Assembly (NCBI GenBank): GCA_009781045.1
Contig: WQYW01000012.1
Location: 1-51,650, forward strand
Direction: 5' to 3'
Source: Alphaproteobacteria bacterium
GTDB taxonomy: Bacteria > Pseudomonadota > Alphaproteobacteria > Rhizobiales > Xanthobacteraceae
Length of the DNA: 51,650 nt
Both the position numbers and the translations under genes were made by a program. Below are positions 1-8,670 of this stretch, piece after piece; the first letter of the stretch is position 1, and every line of letters starts with the position of its first letter. A model generated the notes under the pieces. The model was not told where the DNA came from. It searched no databases and was given only the letters and a program-made list of their open reading frames with translations.

Positions 1-129
1 CACGGCAATCTCCGCAAGCAGAATTTTGAGCCTGCCGTCCACCGGAGGCGTCAAAACAGGGCGTCGATATTTCGGGCACCACACAATGTGATGCTTGCCG
101 CGAAAACACCGCCCCAGCGTTTTCAGCAT
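1..129 (-). CDS. tnpA: IS200/IS605-family transposase TnpA, N-terminal part
   Basis: The minus strand from 129 reads MLKTLGRCFRGKHHIVWCPK and continues with KYRRPVL, which is the N-terminal block of the small HUH single-strand transposases of the IS200/IS605 group. Only 43 residues are inside the window, so the HUH pair and the catalytic Tyr cannot be checked. The family cuts and joins single-stranded DNA at subterminal hairpins, and a fitting hairpin lies about 100 bases upstream of this start (228-247). A transposase associated with dispersed palindromes (REP type) is an alternative, because those proteins share this N-terminus. The frame is clean in the visible part. The element sits upstream of the cobalamin importer genes and points away from them. 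Confidence 0.8.
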   Translation of the reverse strand, partial: MLKTLGRCFRGKHHIVWCPKYRRPVLTPPVDGRLKILLAEIAV

Positions 130-227
130 AGCGTTCTGCCGCCATACCGAACGATATATGTCCGACGGATACATAAGTCAACCGCCGCACCGCCGGACTC
201 CGCGCACAGGCGCGGACCGGCATTCCT

Positions 228-247
228 CTGCCGCCTGAAGGCGGCAG
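228..247 (-). mobile_element. Subterminal hairpin of the IS200/IS605-like element
   Basis: CTGCCGCC, a TGAA loop and GGCGGCAG form a perfect 8-bp stem, about 100 bases 5' of the tnpA start. IS200/IS605 elements carry such hairpins near their ends, where TnpA binds. The exact cleavage site and element end cannot be set without a second copy. The rest of 130-477 shows no gene I can support. Confidence 0.5.
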
Positions 248-477
248 TCCCCAGCCGGAGGTTATGATGGAGGGCTGGGTGCGTGTGCCGGAGGATGCGT
301 TCTGACGAAGCCAGAGAAGCCGCCCGATTCATCGATCACTGCCGGGGTGCCGTTGAGGGCGGCGATCCTGGCTCGCTGAAGGGGGCAAATCGGACGCCTG
401 CCACCACCGGGGAGGACGCCAGGCACGCCGGAGGCTCCTGTCTTTTTGCTCCTTTTTCAGGAATCGTGATGGTAATG

Positions 478-542
478 GGGCGGGGGAACCGAGCCGCGGC
501 CTGAGGCGGCGCTGGTTCCCCGCCCTCTCTTTATCCTTCTTC
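478..542 (+). terminator. Strong hairpin with T-rich tail upstream of the importer operon
   Basis: GGGCGGGGGAACC at 478-490 pairs with GGTTCCCCGCCC at 514-525, with a further GCCGC/GCGGC pairing inside, followed by a pyrimidine-rich run (tctctttatccttctt). It looks like an intrinsic terminator ending about 20 bases before the btuC-like start. It may end transcription coming from upstream, or be the off-state of an attenuator for the cobalamin importer. No convincing cobalamin riboswitch core could be aligned in front of it. Confidence 0.5.
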
Positions 543-560
543 ATTGCGATTGCCCGGGAC

Positions 561-1577
561 GTGATGCGCACAGAGATCAATGCCGCACGGTGGCGCTCGG
601 ACCCGGTGATCACGGGGCTTGTCGTCCTGGTCGTCCTTCTCATGCTGGTCTCGCTTCTGATCGGGGCGGCGCATCTGTCGCCGGTCGTGGTGATCGGGGC
701 GCTTTTCGGGCGCGGCAGCGAAGTGGCGCAGGTCATCGTGCGCGAAATCCGCCTGCCCCGGGCCATTCTGGCGCTGGCGATCGGCGGCACACTCGGTCTC
801 TCCGGAGCGGCCCTGCAGGGCCTTCTGCGCAACCCTCTCGCCGCTCCCGAACTCTTCGGCGCGCCACAATCGGCTGCTTTCGGCGCGGTGCTGGTCATCG
901 CCTTCGGCCTTACCGACGTGCGCTCCTTTGCGCTCCCGGTCGCTGCCATCCTAGCCTCCTTCATCTCCGTCTTTGCCCTCATCGTGCTGGCCGGGCGCAA
1001 TGCCCGCCTGGTGGTACTGCTGCTCGCCGGGCTCGCCATCTCTGCGCTGGCCGGTGCGGCCACCGCGCTGGTGATGAATCTGTCGCCCAACCCCTATCTC
1101 GTGCTTGAGATCGCCTTCTGGCTGATGGGCTCGCTGGAAGACCGCGGCTTCAGCCATGTCATCCTGGCGCTGCCCTTCATGGCTGCTGGAGTGCTGATCC
1201 TGATCCGCCAGCGGGGCGCGCTGCGCGTCCTCAGTCTCGGTGAGGAAACCGCACAGAGCCTTGGTATCCATGTGGCGCGGGTGCGGCTGGCGGTGATCAC
1301 AGGTGTTGCGCTCGGGGTCGGCGGCGCGGTGGCGGTGTCCGGCAGCATCGGCTTCATCGGCCTGGTGGCGCCCCATCTGATGCGCCCCTTAAGTGGTCAT
1401 GATCCGGCGCGGCTGCTGGTGCCTGCGGGGCTCGGCGGCGGCGCGCTCTTGCTGGCATCCGATATCGCCGTGCGTCTCATCCCCTCAAGCAGCGATATCA
1501 AGCTCGGTGTGCTGACTGCGCTGATCGGGGCGCCGTTCTTCCTCTATCTCATTGCCCGCCAGCGAGGCACGGCATGA
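561..1577 (+). CDS. btuC: Cobalamin/siderophore-type ABC importer permease (FecCD/BtuC family)
   Basis: A 338-residue polytopic inner-membrane protein with the FecCD hallmarks: GLSGAALQGLLRNPLAAPEL near residue 80, and FIGLVAPHLMRPLSGHDPAR with a DIAVRLIP-type C-terminal segment. The length is normal for BtuC, FecC and FhuB-half proteins. It would form the dimeric translocation path for a corrinoid, driven by the ATPase encoded next. Start is GTG 561 or ATG 564; the two differ by one residue. Its stop overlaps the ATPase start (ATGA). The assignment to cobalamin rather than a siderophore rests on context: cobT follows the binding protein, and cobC, cobU and cobS lie further on. Confidence 0.87.
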   Translation: MMRTEINAARWRSDPVITGLVVLVVLLMLVSLLIGAAHLSPVVVIGALFGRGSEVAQVIVREIRLPRAILALAIGGTLGLSGAALQGLLRNPLAAPELFGAPQSAAFGAVLVIAFGLTDVRSFALPVAAILASFISVFALIVLAGRNARLVVLLLAGLAISALAGAATALVMNLSPNPYLVLEIAFWLMGSLEDRGFSHVILALPFMAAGVLILIRQRGALRVLSLGEETAQSLGIHVARVRLAVITGVALGVGGAVAVSGSIGFIGLVAPHLMRPLSGHDPARLLVPAGLGGGALLLASDIAVRLIPSSSDIKLGVLTALIGAPFFLYLIARQRGTA

Positions 1578-2350
1578 AGCCCCTGCTCACAGCCGAGGGA
1601 CTGCAGGTGGCGCTGGGCCGGCGCGCCGTATTGCGCGACATCGCGCTCGAACTCTCCGCCGGTTGCCTGATGGCGCTGGTGGGGCCCAATGGTGCCGGCA
1701 AGACCACGCTGCTCCGCGCTCTGGCTGGTCTGCTGCGGGTCGAGGGCCGGATCACCGTCGCGGGCGATGACCTGGCGCGGCTCGCGTTGCGCGAGCGCGC
1801 CAGGCGCATCGGTTATCTGCCCCAGGGCCATGTCGTGCACTGGCCGCTGCCGGTCGCCGACGTGGTGGCGCTCGGGCGCACGCCACATGGCGCCAGCGAT
1901 CCCGCAGGGTTGTCGCAGCGCGATTGCGAGGCCGTGCAGCGGGCGATGCAGGCCGCCGATGTCATGGAGTTCCGGGCACGCCGCGCCACTGAGCTTTCGG
2001 GCGGCGAACGCAGCCGCGTCGCTCTGGCACGGGTGCTGGCAGTCGAGGCGCCGGTGATCCTGGCCGATGAGCCCACCGCCTCGCTGGACCCGCGCCACCA
2101 GCTCAATGTCATGAAGACGCTGCGCGCAGCGGCCGATGGTGGCACGGGGGTGATCGTGGTCACCCATGATCTCGGGCTTGCGGCACGTTTTGCCGACCAG
2201 GTCATGGTGCTCTCGGCAGGTCGTTCGGTGGCCAAGGGCAGGCCTGCGGAGGCCTTCTGCGACGACGTCATGGCAGAGGTGTTCCGGGTCGGCGTCTATC
2301 GCGCCCAGCATCAGGATGGATGCGTGATCGTACCATGGGTGGAGCTGTGA
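1574..2350 (+). CDS. btuD: ABC importer ATPase (BtuD/FepC type)
   Basis: A 258-residue ATPase with Walker A GPNGAGKTT (residues 37-45), signature LSGGERSRVALAR, Walker [13 protein letters not shown] and switch VTHD. The LPQGHVVHWPLPVADVVALG stretch after the Q-loop is typical of the iron-chelate/B12 importer ATPases. It energises uptake through the permease encoded just upstream, with which it overlaps by four bases. The following binding-protein gene starts on the last base of its stop codon, so the three genes are translationally coupled. Confidence 0.88.
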   Translation: MKPLLTAEGLQVALGRRAVLRDIALELSAGCLMALVGPNGAGKTTLLRALAGLLRVEGRITVAGDDLARLALRERARRIGYLPQGHVVHWPLPVADVVALGRTPHGASDPAGLSQRDCEAVQRAMQAADVMEFRARRATELSGGERSRVALARVLAVEAPVILADEPTASLDPRHQLNVMKTLRAAADGGTGVIVVTHDLGLAARFADQVMVLSAGRSVAKGRPAEAFCDDVMAEVFRVGVYRAQHQDGCVIVPWVEL

Positions 2351-3171
2351 TGCGCTGGATCCGGATCGGGCTCACACTGGTGTTGGCGGTTGCAGCGCGG
2401 CCTGCGGCTTGTGCAGGTCCGCACATCGCCTCGATGAATGTCTGTACCGACAAGCTTCTGCTGGCTTTCGCCGATCCCGACCAGATCCTCGGTATCAGCC
2501 GCTATGGGCGCGATGACTGGCATGCCGGTGCCACAGAGGCGAGGTTTCCGGTGTTGTCGGGGGGTGCCGAGGACGTCCTGATGCTGCGTCCCGATGTGGT
2601 GGTGACGACGCCGTTCAATGATGCGGCGACGCGCCGCCTGCTGCGCGGCCAGGGCCTGCATCTGGAAGAATTCGGCGTGCCGCGCGACATCGACGAGGTT
2701 CGGGCGCAGTTCAGCCGGATGGCGGAACTTGCCGGCCACAGCGAGCGTGGTGCGGCCGCGCTGGCACGGCTTGATGTGGCGCTGGGAGCGGCTCGCGACA
2801 GGCTCAAAGGCCGGCGCGAGCGGGTGCTGGCGCTGTCGCGGCGGGGCTGGGTGGCGGGGCGCGAAAGCCCGATCGGGGTGCTGCTTGCTGCCGTTGGCCT
2901 CCGCAACGCCGCTGACGAACTCGGCATCTCGACTGGTGCTCTGGTGTCGCTTGAAGCCGTCATTGTGCTCAAGCCCGATCTGTTGTTGATATCCGAGCAG
3001 GGCGAACCGGACGAGGACGAGGGCAGCGCGCTTCTGTCGCACCCGGCGCTGGTGCGCTTCTATCCCGCCACCGCACGCATTGCGATCCCTGAGCGGTTCG
3101 CGCTGTGCGGTGGTGTCATGCTTGCGCAAGCCATCGACGCGCTGATTGCCGGGATGCCGCCTGCACGTTAA
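2350..3171 (+). CDS. btuF: Periplasmic corrinoid-binding protein (BtuF-like)
   Basis: A 273-residue exported protein: MRWIRIGLTLVLAVAARPAA is a signal peptide, probably cleaved after ACA. The mature part starts with HIASMNVCTDKLLLAFADPD, the typical opening of BtuF/FepB class III binding proteins, and a central long helix (LARLDVALGAARDRLKGRR) joins two lobes. ATG 2350 is chosen because it overlaps the ATPase stop and leaves a normal signal peptide; an upstream in-frame start at 2320 would lie inside the ATPase gene. It delivers ligand to the permease and ATPase of the same operon. Specificity for cobalamin is inferred from neighbouring cob genes. Confidence 0.85.
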   Translation: MRWIRIGLTLVLAVAARPAACAGPHIASMNVCTDKLLLAFADPDQILGISRYGRDDWHAGATEARFPVLSGGAEDVLMLRPDVVVTTPFNDAATRRLLRGQGLHLEEFGVPRDIDEVRAQFSRMAELAGHSERGAAALARLDVALGAARDRLKGRRERVLALSRRGWVAGRESPIGVLLAAVGLRNAADELGISTGALVSLEAVIVLKPDLLLISEQGEPDEDEGSALLSHPALVRFYPATARIAIPERFALCGGVMLAQAIDALIAGMPPAR

Positions 3172-3216
3172 CTGAAACCACGAGTGATCAATCAACCAGG
3201 CCTGAGGTCAAGAGCC

Positions 3217-4275
3217 ATGCTTCCAGAATGGATTTTCAAGCCGTGTCCCGAGGTCTCGGAGAGCCACCGCGAGGCCGCCATGGCGCGCCAGAGCCAGCTC
3301 ACCAAGCCGACCGGGGCACTTGGACGGCTTGAGCAGGTGGCGATTGATCTCGCAGGCCTCCAGCAGTGCGACCGCCCAGGCGCTGAGAACGCCGCGGTCA
3401 TCGTCTTTGCTGCCGATCACGGCATCGCTGCCAAGGGCGTGTCGGCCTATCCTCAAGCAGTCACCGTGGCGATGATGGCCAATTTCGCCAGCGGCGGTGC
3501 GGCGATTTCGGTTCTGGCGCGCCAGCTCGGTGCCCGTCTTGAGGTGGTCGATGTCGGCACTCTGGCGCAGGAAGCGATGTCGGGTGTGGTCACCGACAAG
3601 CCTCGGGCCGGCACGCGCGATTTCAGCGAGGAAGCGGCGATGACGGCGGAAGAAACCGCATTCGCGCTCTGCGCCGGGCAGCGCGCGGTGATGCGGGCGC
3701 AGGCGCAAGGGGTGGATGTTGTCATCCTCGGCGAAATGGGGATTGGCAACACCACGTCATCGGCGGCAATTGCAGCCTCGCTGCTCGGCATGGCCGCAAG
3801 TCAGCTGGTCGGCACCGGCAGTGGCGTTGACGCCCGCGGCCGGGCGCGCAAAGCGCGCCTGATCGACGCGGCGCAGGCGCGTCACGGCATCGGACAGGAT
3901 GCGTTGCCGGCGCATATTCTCTGTGCGCTCGGCGGCCTCGAAATCGCCGCGATCTGTGGGGCCATTATTGCTTCCGCGCAGGCGCGCATCCCCGTTCTGA
4001 TCGATGGCTTCATTGTCTCCGCCGCCGCGCTTATGGCAACGCGTCTCAATCCATCCTGTCGGCCCTATCTCCTGGCCTCGCATCAATCGGCGGAACAGGG
4101 CCACCGCCAGGTGCTTCAGGCCATGGATCTGCGACCGCTGCTCAGTCTCGATCTGCGGCTCGGCGAAGGCTCGGGAGCTGCGATCGCGCTGCCCCTGGTG
4201 CGGCTGGCCTGCGCGCTCCACAATGACATGGCGACTTTTGGCGAAGCTGCGGTTCCGGACCGTGCGCCGGGGTGA
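3217..4275 (+). CDS. cobT: Nicotinate-nucleotide:dimethylbenzimidazole phosphoribosyltransferase
   Basis: CobT makes alpha-ribazole phosphate, the lower-ligand nucleotide of cobalamin. Visible family motifs in order: QLTKPTGALGRLE near the N-terminus, FAADHGIAAKGVSAYPQAVT (substrate pocket), GEMGIGNTTSSAA, GTGSGVDARGRARK, and RLGEGSGAAIALPLVRLA, whose Glu is the catalytic base in characterised CobT. At about 352 residues it is full length. ATG 3217 is preferred over GTG 3184 because a GAGGTC/AAGAG purine stretch precedes it and the protein then begins like its relatives. It lies 45 bases after btuF, same strand, so uptake and lower-ligand activation are probably co-transcribed. Its partners cobC, cobU and cobS are about 8.5 kb away. 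Confidence 0.93.
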   Translation: MLPEWIFKPCPEVSESHREAAMARQSQLTKPTGALGRLEQVAIDLAGLQQCDRPGAENAAVIVFAADHGIAAKGVSAYPQAVTVAMMANFASGGAAISVLARQLGARLEVVDVGTLAQEAMSGVVTDKPRAGTRDFSEEAAMTAEETAFALCAGQRAVMRAQAQGVDVVILGEMGIGNTTSSAAIAASLLGMAASQLVGTGSGVDARGRARKARLIDAAQARHGIGQDALPAHILCALGGLEIAAICGAIIASAQARIPVLIDGFIVSAAALMATRLNPSCRPYLLASHQSAEQGHRQVLQAMDLRPLLSLDLRLGEGSGAAIALPLVRLACALHNDMATFGEAAVPDRAPG

Positions 4276-4396
4276 GATGGCTGAGGACGTGCTGGGTGGG
4301 GAGTGTCAGGGTTGACGCGAGTGGCAACCGCTCATTCGATCGGAGGGTGAATTGTCGCGCGACCCGCTCCTTGAAGCCGACGGCACTGGCTCTGGA

Positions 4397-5071
4397 TCAT
4401 GGGCCGGAACGCCGGTGGGAAAGCACTGCAATTTCCTCCAGAGATTTGTCGAGACCGGTCACGGCTTCCTGTAATGGGCGACTTCATATCGTCATTGAGG
4501 CGCCATGGCTCGTTCAAGTCGTCGAAATACGTTAACGACTTCAACCTAATCATCGGAGGAATGGCGGTGCCGAAAAGGGTAGTGAAGGCGGCCAATCCGC
4601 GCGCCAGGCTCTGCCCACCTGCCAGCATGACAGCGATATCCTGGTAGTCCTTGCCGTTTGCGCGATCGTGGATGACCTTAAGCCTGTGTGCGAACAGATC
4701 GTCCATCGACGCGACGCAAAGGAGAGTGTCGTCGGCCTTGTCTGGTGCGGTTACATAACCCCATTTCATGCCGCCGAAGAATGACAGCATGACCGCGCAC
4801 CCATGCGTTCCACGCGCACTGTCAAGGTATCCCGTTCGTTTTGCAGCACAGAGGCGCCTTTCAGCCAGGCGAATCCATTCAGCAGATCGTGCTTCTGTTT
4901 TTCCCCGAGGGAAACGTCGGAAAAGAAATCGAAATCAACGGATTGACGGTGTCCGGGGCGCAGCGCGATCGCGGTTCCACCGCAGAGAACAAAGTGGCGA
5001 GGCAGGTGGGCAGGATGATGTCAAAGGTCGCGTTGGGCAGGGGGCAGAATGTCGAGCCTCGGAGTAAGCAT
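4397..5071 (-). pseudogene. Broken nucleotidyltransferase toxin (AbiEii/AbiGii-like, DUF1814 type)
   Basis: Read from ATG 5071 on the minus strand, one frame gives MLTPRLDILPPAQRDL, an in-frame TGA where relatives have Trp, then LPRHFVLCGGTAIALRPGHR and SVDFDFF. That is the nucleotidyltransferase core (GG...GHR..S.DFD). Near 4790 the frame shifts and continues as MLSFFGGMKWGYV, ...VASMDDLFAHRLKVI and RANGKDYQDIAVMLAGG. A second shift near 4470 restores the expected tail QEAVTGLDKSLEEIAVLSHR and a stop at 4397. At least three lesions make it a pseudogene. Intact relatives are NTP-transferase toxins paired with an upstream antitoxin, and that partner is here too, also broken, overlapping by TGATG. 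Confidence 0.8.
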
Positions 5072-5382
5072 CAGCAGTATATCCAGCGTAAGGAAAGGCG
5101 AGGAGGCGATTTCGGCGGAGGTCCAAGCCCACCCAATCTATAATGCCAGAACGCGAGGGACTTGTCGGAGATCGTGCCAGATGGAGGAGCTTTGAGAATC
5201 TCTCTGAAGACGTCGGCTCCGACGCATTCGATGAGCGCACAAGCGTCCTCTCATGTACCCAATTCCATTACATTGGCGACGAGATCTGACATTCCATCGG
5301 AGACCACAATGTCTGGCGGTGTCCACCACACATATCTGGCAGCGAGCTGCAGCAATTGTGACCTTCCAGCAGTCTCGTTCAT
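5070..5382 (-). pseudogene. Broken antitoxin partner of the AbiEii-like gene
   Basis: The minus strand from ATG 5382 reads MNETAGRSQLLQLAARYVWW, then TPPDIVVSDGMSDLVANVME and LGT, a TGA stop in place of the expected Tyr codon, then EDACALIECVGADVFREILK and SLAFWHYRLGG in the same frame, ending in a TGA that overlaps the toxin ATG. The pattern ARYVWW..P...NVM.LG.(Y/F).D..AL...G......L...P.G....S..(F/Y)WHYRLG is shared by short proteins encoded directly upstream of DUF1814 nucleotidyltransferases. One nonsense codon disables it. The overlap shows the original pair was translationally coupled. Confidence 0.75.
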
Positions 5383-5750
5383 CGCAGGAATCTCCATTCG
5401 ATCGAAACTGGCACGAATTGATGGCGGCATCAGACGGGTCCGCCTTTCTTCCTGTCCTGGTCGGCATTGTGATCTCGATTGACCAGGGGTCGAAAACCGG
5501 GATCGCCAGGCTCGCTGCGCTTTGAGCCATATCCGGTGATTTCTGAGCCACGAACAACTGCTCCTCGGCACGGGCAGATCAGCACACCGTGTGCCGCGTC
5601 AACGACCGTTTTCATTCATATTCCAGCGCCATAAGGAGAAAGGAGGCGCCGGATCATGGGCAACACCGGGAATGCCTCACCGGGGGGTTTGGCGGCGGCA
5701 GGGGCTGAACTCGGGAGCGAAAACGCGCAGGGTGCGATCGTGTCGCGTGT

Positions 5751-7205
5751 CATCTGCTTTTCCCGCTTTAAAGGCGGATTTTCCGAGATGATCCATCTGG
5801 TCGCAGAGTGCCAGTCCGTCATGCTCAAGCCAGGCGCGCAGGCGCGCCCGGTGCCCCATCCAGGGAAAACGTCTCGCGACTACAAAAGGGTCGGCAGCCC
5901 AGCCGACAGGGGCAATCGCTACGCATGTTTCATTCTTGAGGCCAGTCGGATCATCTCGGAAAATCCGCTTCAGAGCGGAGAACCTATGGAAGAAGTGGCC
6001 CGATCAGCCTTGGTTTCCGCCCCGCCAAACTCGCTTCTCCCGGGCTCAGGGCGTTTTCGCGCGGACATGCGTGCGAGGCGAGAGGCTCCGGTTCGTATGG
6101 CATAATCCGCTTCAGAAAGCGGGTCTGCGGAAACGAAACACGGGAAGCGATTGCCTCTGTGGTGTGCACCACCGACCTTTCAGTCCAGGTATGCACGGCT
6201 TCTTTGGCTCGGGCGCCGACCTGTGATTGGCCTGGCCATCCGGTCTCTGACGCAGCGGCCCTGATGGATCATCTTCCCAAATCCGCGTTCAAAGCGGAAA
6301 ACAGCGGATGACATGAAACCCGCTCCAACCCTCGCGTTTCTGAAAAAGCCCCTGGGAGCAGCGATTGCCCGTGGGTGGCTTGGGCGCCTGGGGGGCCGGC
6401 CGCGCGCGAAGTTTCAGTATCGGCTGACGCGACGGCTCAACCACCCACCAGCGCCCTGGTCCTTGGGGGGCCTGGGGAGGCCCTCGGGGTGCCGGAAGCC
6501 GCACAGGATGATCACAGGGAGATGACGAGGGGCGACCGGCCAGTCCAAACTTTCTTGACCGCCGCCCGAGTGGTCTTCCACGCCGTGGTCCGTGATGATT
6601 CATATCGGAAAATCCGCCTTCAAAGCGGAAACCGACGGATGACTATGAGCGTTTTCGGCCGATCGAACATCAGACGCAACGCCAGGAGCCAGCGGACTGC
6701 GAAACGGTCGGGCCTGTCGAACATCTCCGAAAATCCGTGTTTGAAGCGGAGAATAACGGATGAAGCACTCGCGGTGAGTGGACCTGTGCCTTGCGAGATT
6801 TGAGACCGCCGAGGCAGGTTCGGGGCCTCTGTGCCGCGGATCAGGACAAGTGAGCACAGGGCAATGGATCATATCGGAAATTCCGCTTTGAAAGCGGAAA
6901 ATAGTGGATAAAACAGACGCGGCGAACCAGCAGAATATCGCGAAATATCCGTGCATTCGCCGCATTTATGGCCCATTTTCGGTCTAAAATACGCAATTGG
7001 GCAGGGGGTATAAGTCATCTCGCAAAATCCGCTTTCGGAGCGGACAATTGCCTATGAAACAAGTGGCCCGATCAGCGCTGGTTTTGGCCCCGCCCACCCC
7101 GCTCATCCGGGGTTTGGGGCGTTTTCGCGCGGACAGGGCGCAGGGAGCGGGAGCCTCCGGATCGTGTTGCATAATCCGCTCTGAACGCGGATTATGCGGA
7201 ATGAC
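5751..7205. repeat. Array of nine dispersed imperfect palindromes (~45 bp, ~150-bp spacing)
   Basis: Nine related copies lie at about 5751-5794 (inverted), 5949-5989, 6100-6135, 6267-6312, 6597-6642, 6721-6763, 6866-6911, 7013-7057 and 7169-7205. A full copy opens with GATCATATCGGAAAATCCGC, has an inner hairpin of the type CCGCTTT-GAAAGCGG, then an A-rich gap and closes with CGGATGA. The ends also pair, so each is a nested palindrome. Centre-to-centre spacing is mostly 122-197 bases, with one gap of about 330. No reading frame through the array is supported. The type resembles REP/RIME-like intergenic elements of Proteobacteria, but I do not recognise this family. Stretch 5383-5750 shows nothing else I can name. 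Confidence 0.75.
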
Positions 7206-7974
7206 ACAAGCACAGCGATTTGCCCTGTCTTCCTATACGAGCGACCTCCTTGCATAGGGACGAGGCACCTTTTCTGCGGATGAAGCACAGCAGGCGATTG
7301 GCGTCGGTCGGGGGGCATTTCTGGATGCAGCCGAGCGCCTCCAGCGTCGGGGCCAGATTATCCGCCCACGGCGGGGGTTCTATGTTGTGGTGCCACCAGA
7401 CTGGACGGTGATGGGAACACCGTCAGCGGAGTGGTACATCGACGCCCTGATGGCGCACGAGAACCTGCCCTATTACGTCGGGCTGCTGACGGCCGCCGCG
7501 ATCCACGGAGCCTCTCATCAGGCGATCCAGGAATTCCAGGTCATCACCAACAGGCTCCTGCCCCGGATTGTGGCTGGACGCACCCGGATGGTCTTTTCAT
7601 ATCGGAAGGACATGGCTGCGGTGGCCATGGGAATTGAAGATCGCAAGGTTCCCTCTGGCTATGTGAAGCTGTCAACGCCGGAACTCACGGTGTTGGACCT
7701 GTTGCGCTATCCGCGCCGGGGAGCCGGTTTCGACAATATCGCCACTGTGCTGTGCGAGATTGGCGAGCGGCTCAATTCACGAAAGCTTGCCAGACTGTCG
7801 AGCGCTTTCGAGAGAGCGGTCGGACAGCGCCTTGGGCATCTGCTGGAGCGCTTTGGGAACAAAAAGCTGGCTGACGCGTTGTACCCTCGCCTGTCGGCGC
7901 GAGGAATGCAGTGGACTGAGCTTAATCCAAGACAGGCCGGCGATCCCGATTTGTCGCCGCCCACCGGAGCCTGA
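7201..7974 (+). pseudogene. abiEi: AbiEi-type antitoxin, interrupted by a nonsense codon
   Basis: ATG 7201 opens MTQAQRFALSSYTSDLLA, then TAG at 7255-7257, and the same frame continues GRGTFSADEAQQAIGVGRGA, the winged-helix part with RRGFYVVVPPDW, and the long C-terminal domain (YYVGLLTAAAIHGASHQAIQ, FSYRKDMAAVAMGIEDRK, STPELTVLDLLRYP). This is the domain order of AbiEi, the transcriptional repressor/antitoxin of type IV AbiE systems. The single stop is the only lesion I see, so a shortened product from an internal GTG such as 7387 would lack the DNA-binding domain. Its 5' end abuts the last palindrome of the array. The AbiEii toxin gene follows after 3 bases. Confidence 0.85.
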
Positions 7975-7977
7975 CGT

Positions 7978-8670
7978 ATGATTCCACGACGTGACATTTT
8001 GGAATGGCGCCGTGTGGCGCCTTGGCGAGATAACGGACAAATCGAGCAGGATCTGACCATCAGCCGTGCGCTTGTGGAGATGTTCTCCAATCCGTTTCTG
8101 CGCAGCGAGCTGCGCTTCCGCGGCGGCACGGCACTGAACAAGCTGCACTTCGCAAAGCCGGAGCGCTATTCGGAAGACATTGATCTCGTGCGCACCACCG
8201 CGGTCCGATCGGCCCGATACCGGGCGCAATTCAGGACGCTCTGAACCCATGGCTGGGAAAATCGCGCTACGAACGGAGCCCGATTGCGCCCAAACTGAAA
8301 TATTCTGTCGATGCCGAAGGTCAAGCTCTGGCGCCTCCGGTCAGGCTGAAGCTCAAGATAGAGATCAATACACGCGAGCGGGAGGCTTACGACCCGCCAA
8401 TCGAGATTCCCTTCGCTGTCGAGAACGGCTGGTTCCATGGCAGCGCCGCAATTGCGACCTACTCACGGGAAGAAATGCTGGCGACCAAGCTCCGGGCTCT
8501 CCTCCAGCGTGACAAAGGACGAGACCTCTTCGATCTTGCTCGCGGGCTTGCAGAGTTCCAGGGGCTGAACACGGCCAGGATTGTCGAGTGTTTCCTGCTC
8601 TATCTTCAGAAGGCAGAGAGGACGATTTCCCGAGCCGAAGCCCAGCAGCGCATGTTTCAGAAGTTTGACA
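7978..8670 (+). pseudogene. abiEii: AbiEii-type toxin, N-terminal part, frameshifted and cut by an inversion
   Basis: ATG 7978 gives MIPRRDILEWRRVAPWRDNG, IEQDLTISRAL and FRGGTALNKLHF..PERYSEDIDLVR, which contain the nucleotidyltransferase GG-T and D-D motifs of AbiEii. Near 8200 the frame shifts (the original continues GPIGPI...DALNPWLG). The rest runs on as KLKIEINTREREAY, FSREEML-type helix YSREEMLATKLRALLQRDKG and RDLFDLARGL, up to MFQKFD at 8669. There it stops abruptly. The missing tail lies on the other strand at 9599-9427, and joining 8670 to the complement of 9599 gives KFDRSTFFDDTRPLLP in one frame. Antitoxin partner upstream is also broken. Confidence 0.85.

Noticed and set aside
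283..480. Possible cobalamin riboswitch upstream of btuC
   Set aside because: Short blocks resemble pieces of the B12 box (GCCAGAGAAGCC on plus, GAGCCAGGATCGCC on minus), but the order, the conserved CCCCCGCAACTGT-type core and the GGTGCC/GGGAA blocks could not be aligned.
5751..7205. CRISPR array
   Set aside because: Repeats are imperfect, palindromic, differ in orientation and are about 150 bp apart; no uniform spacers or cas genes.
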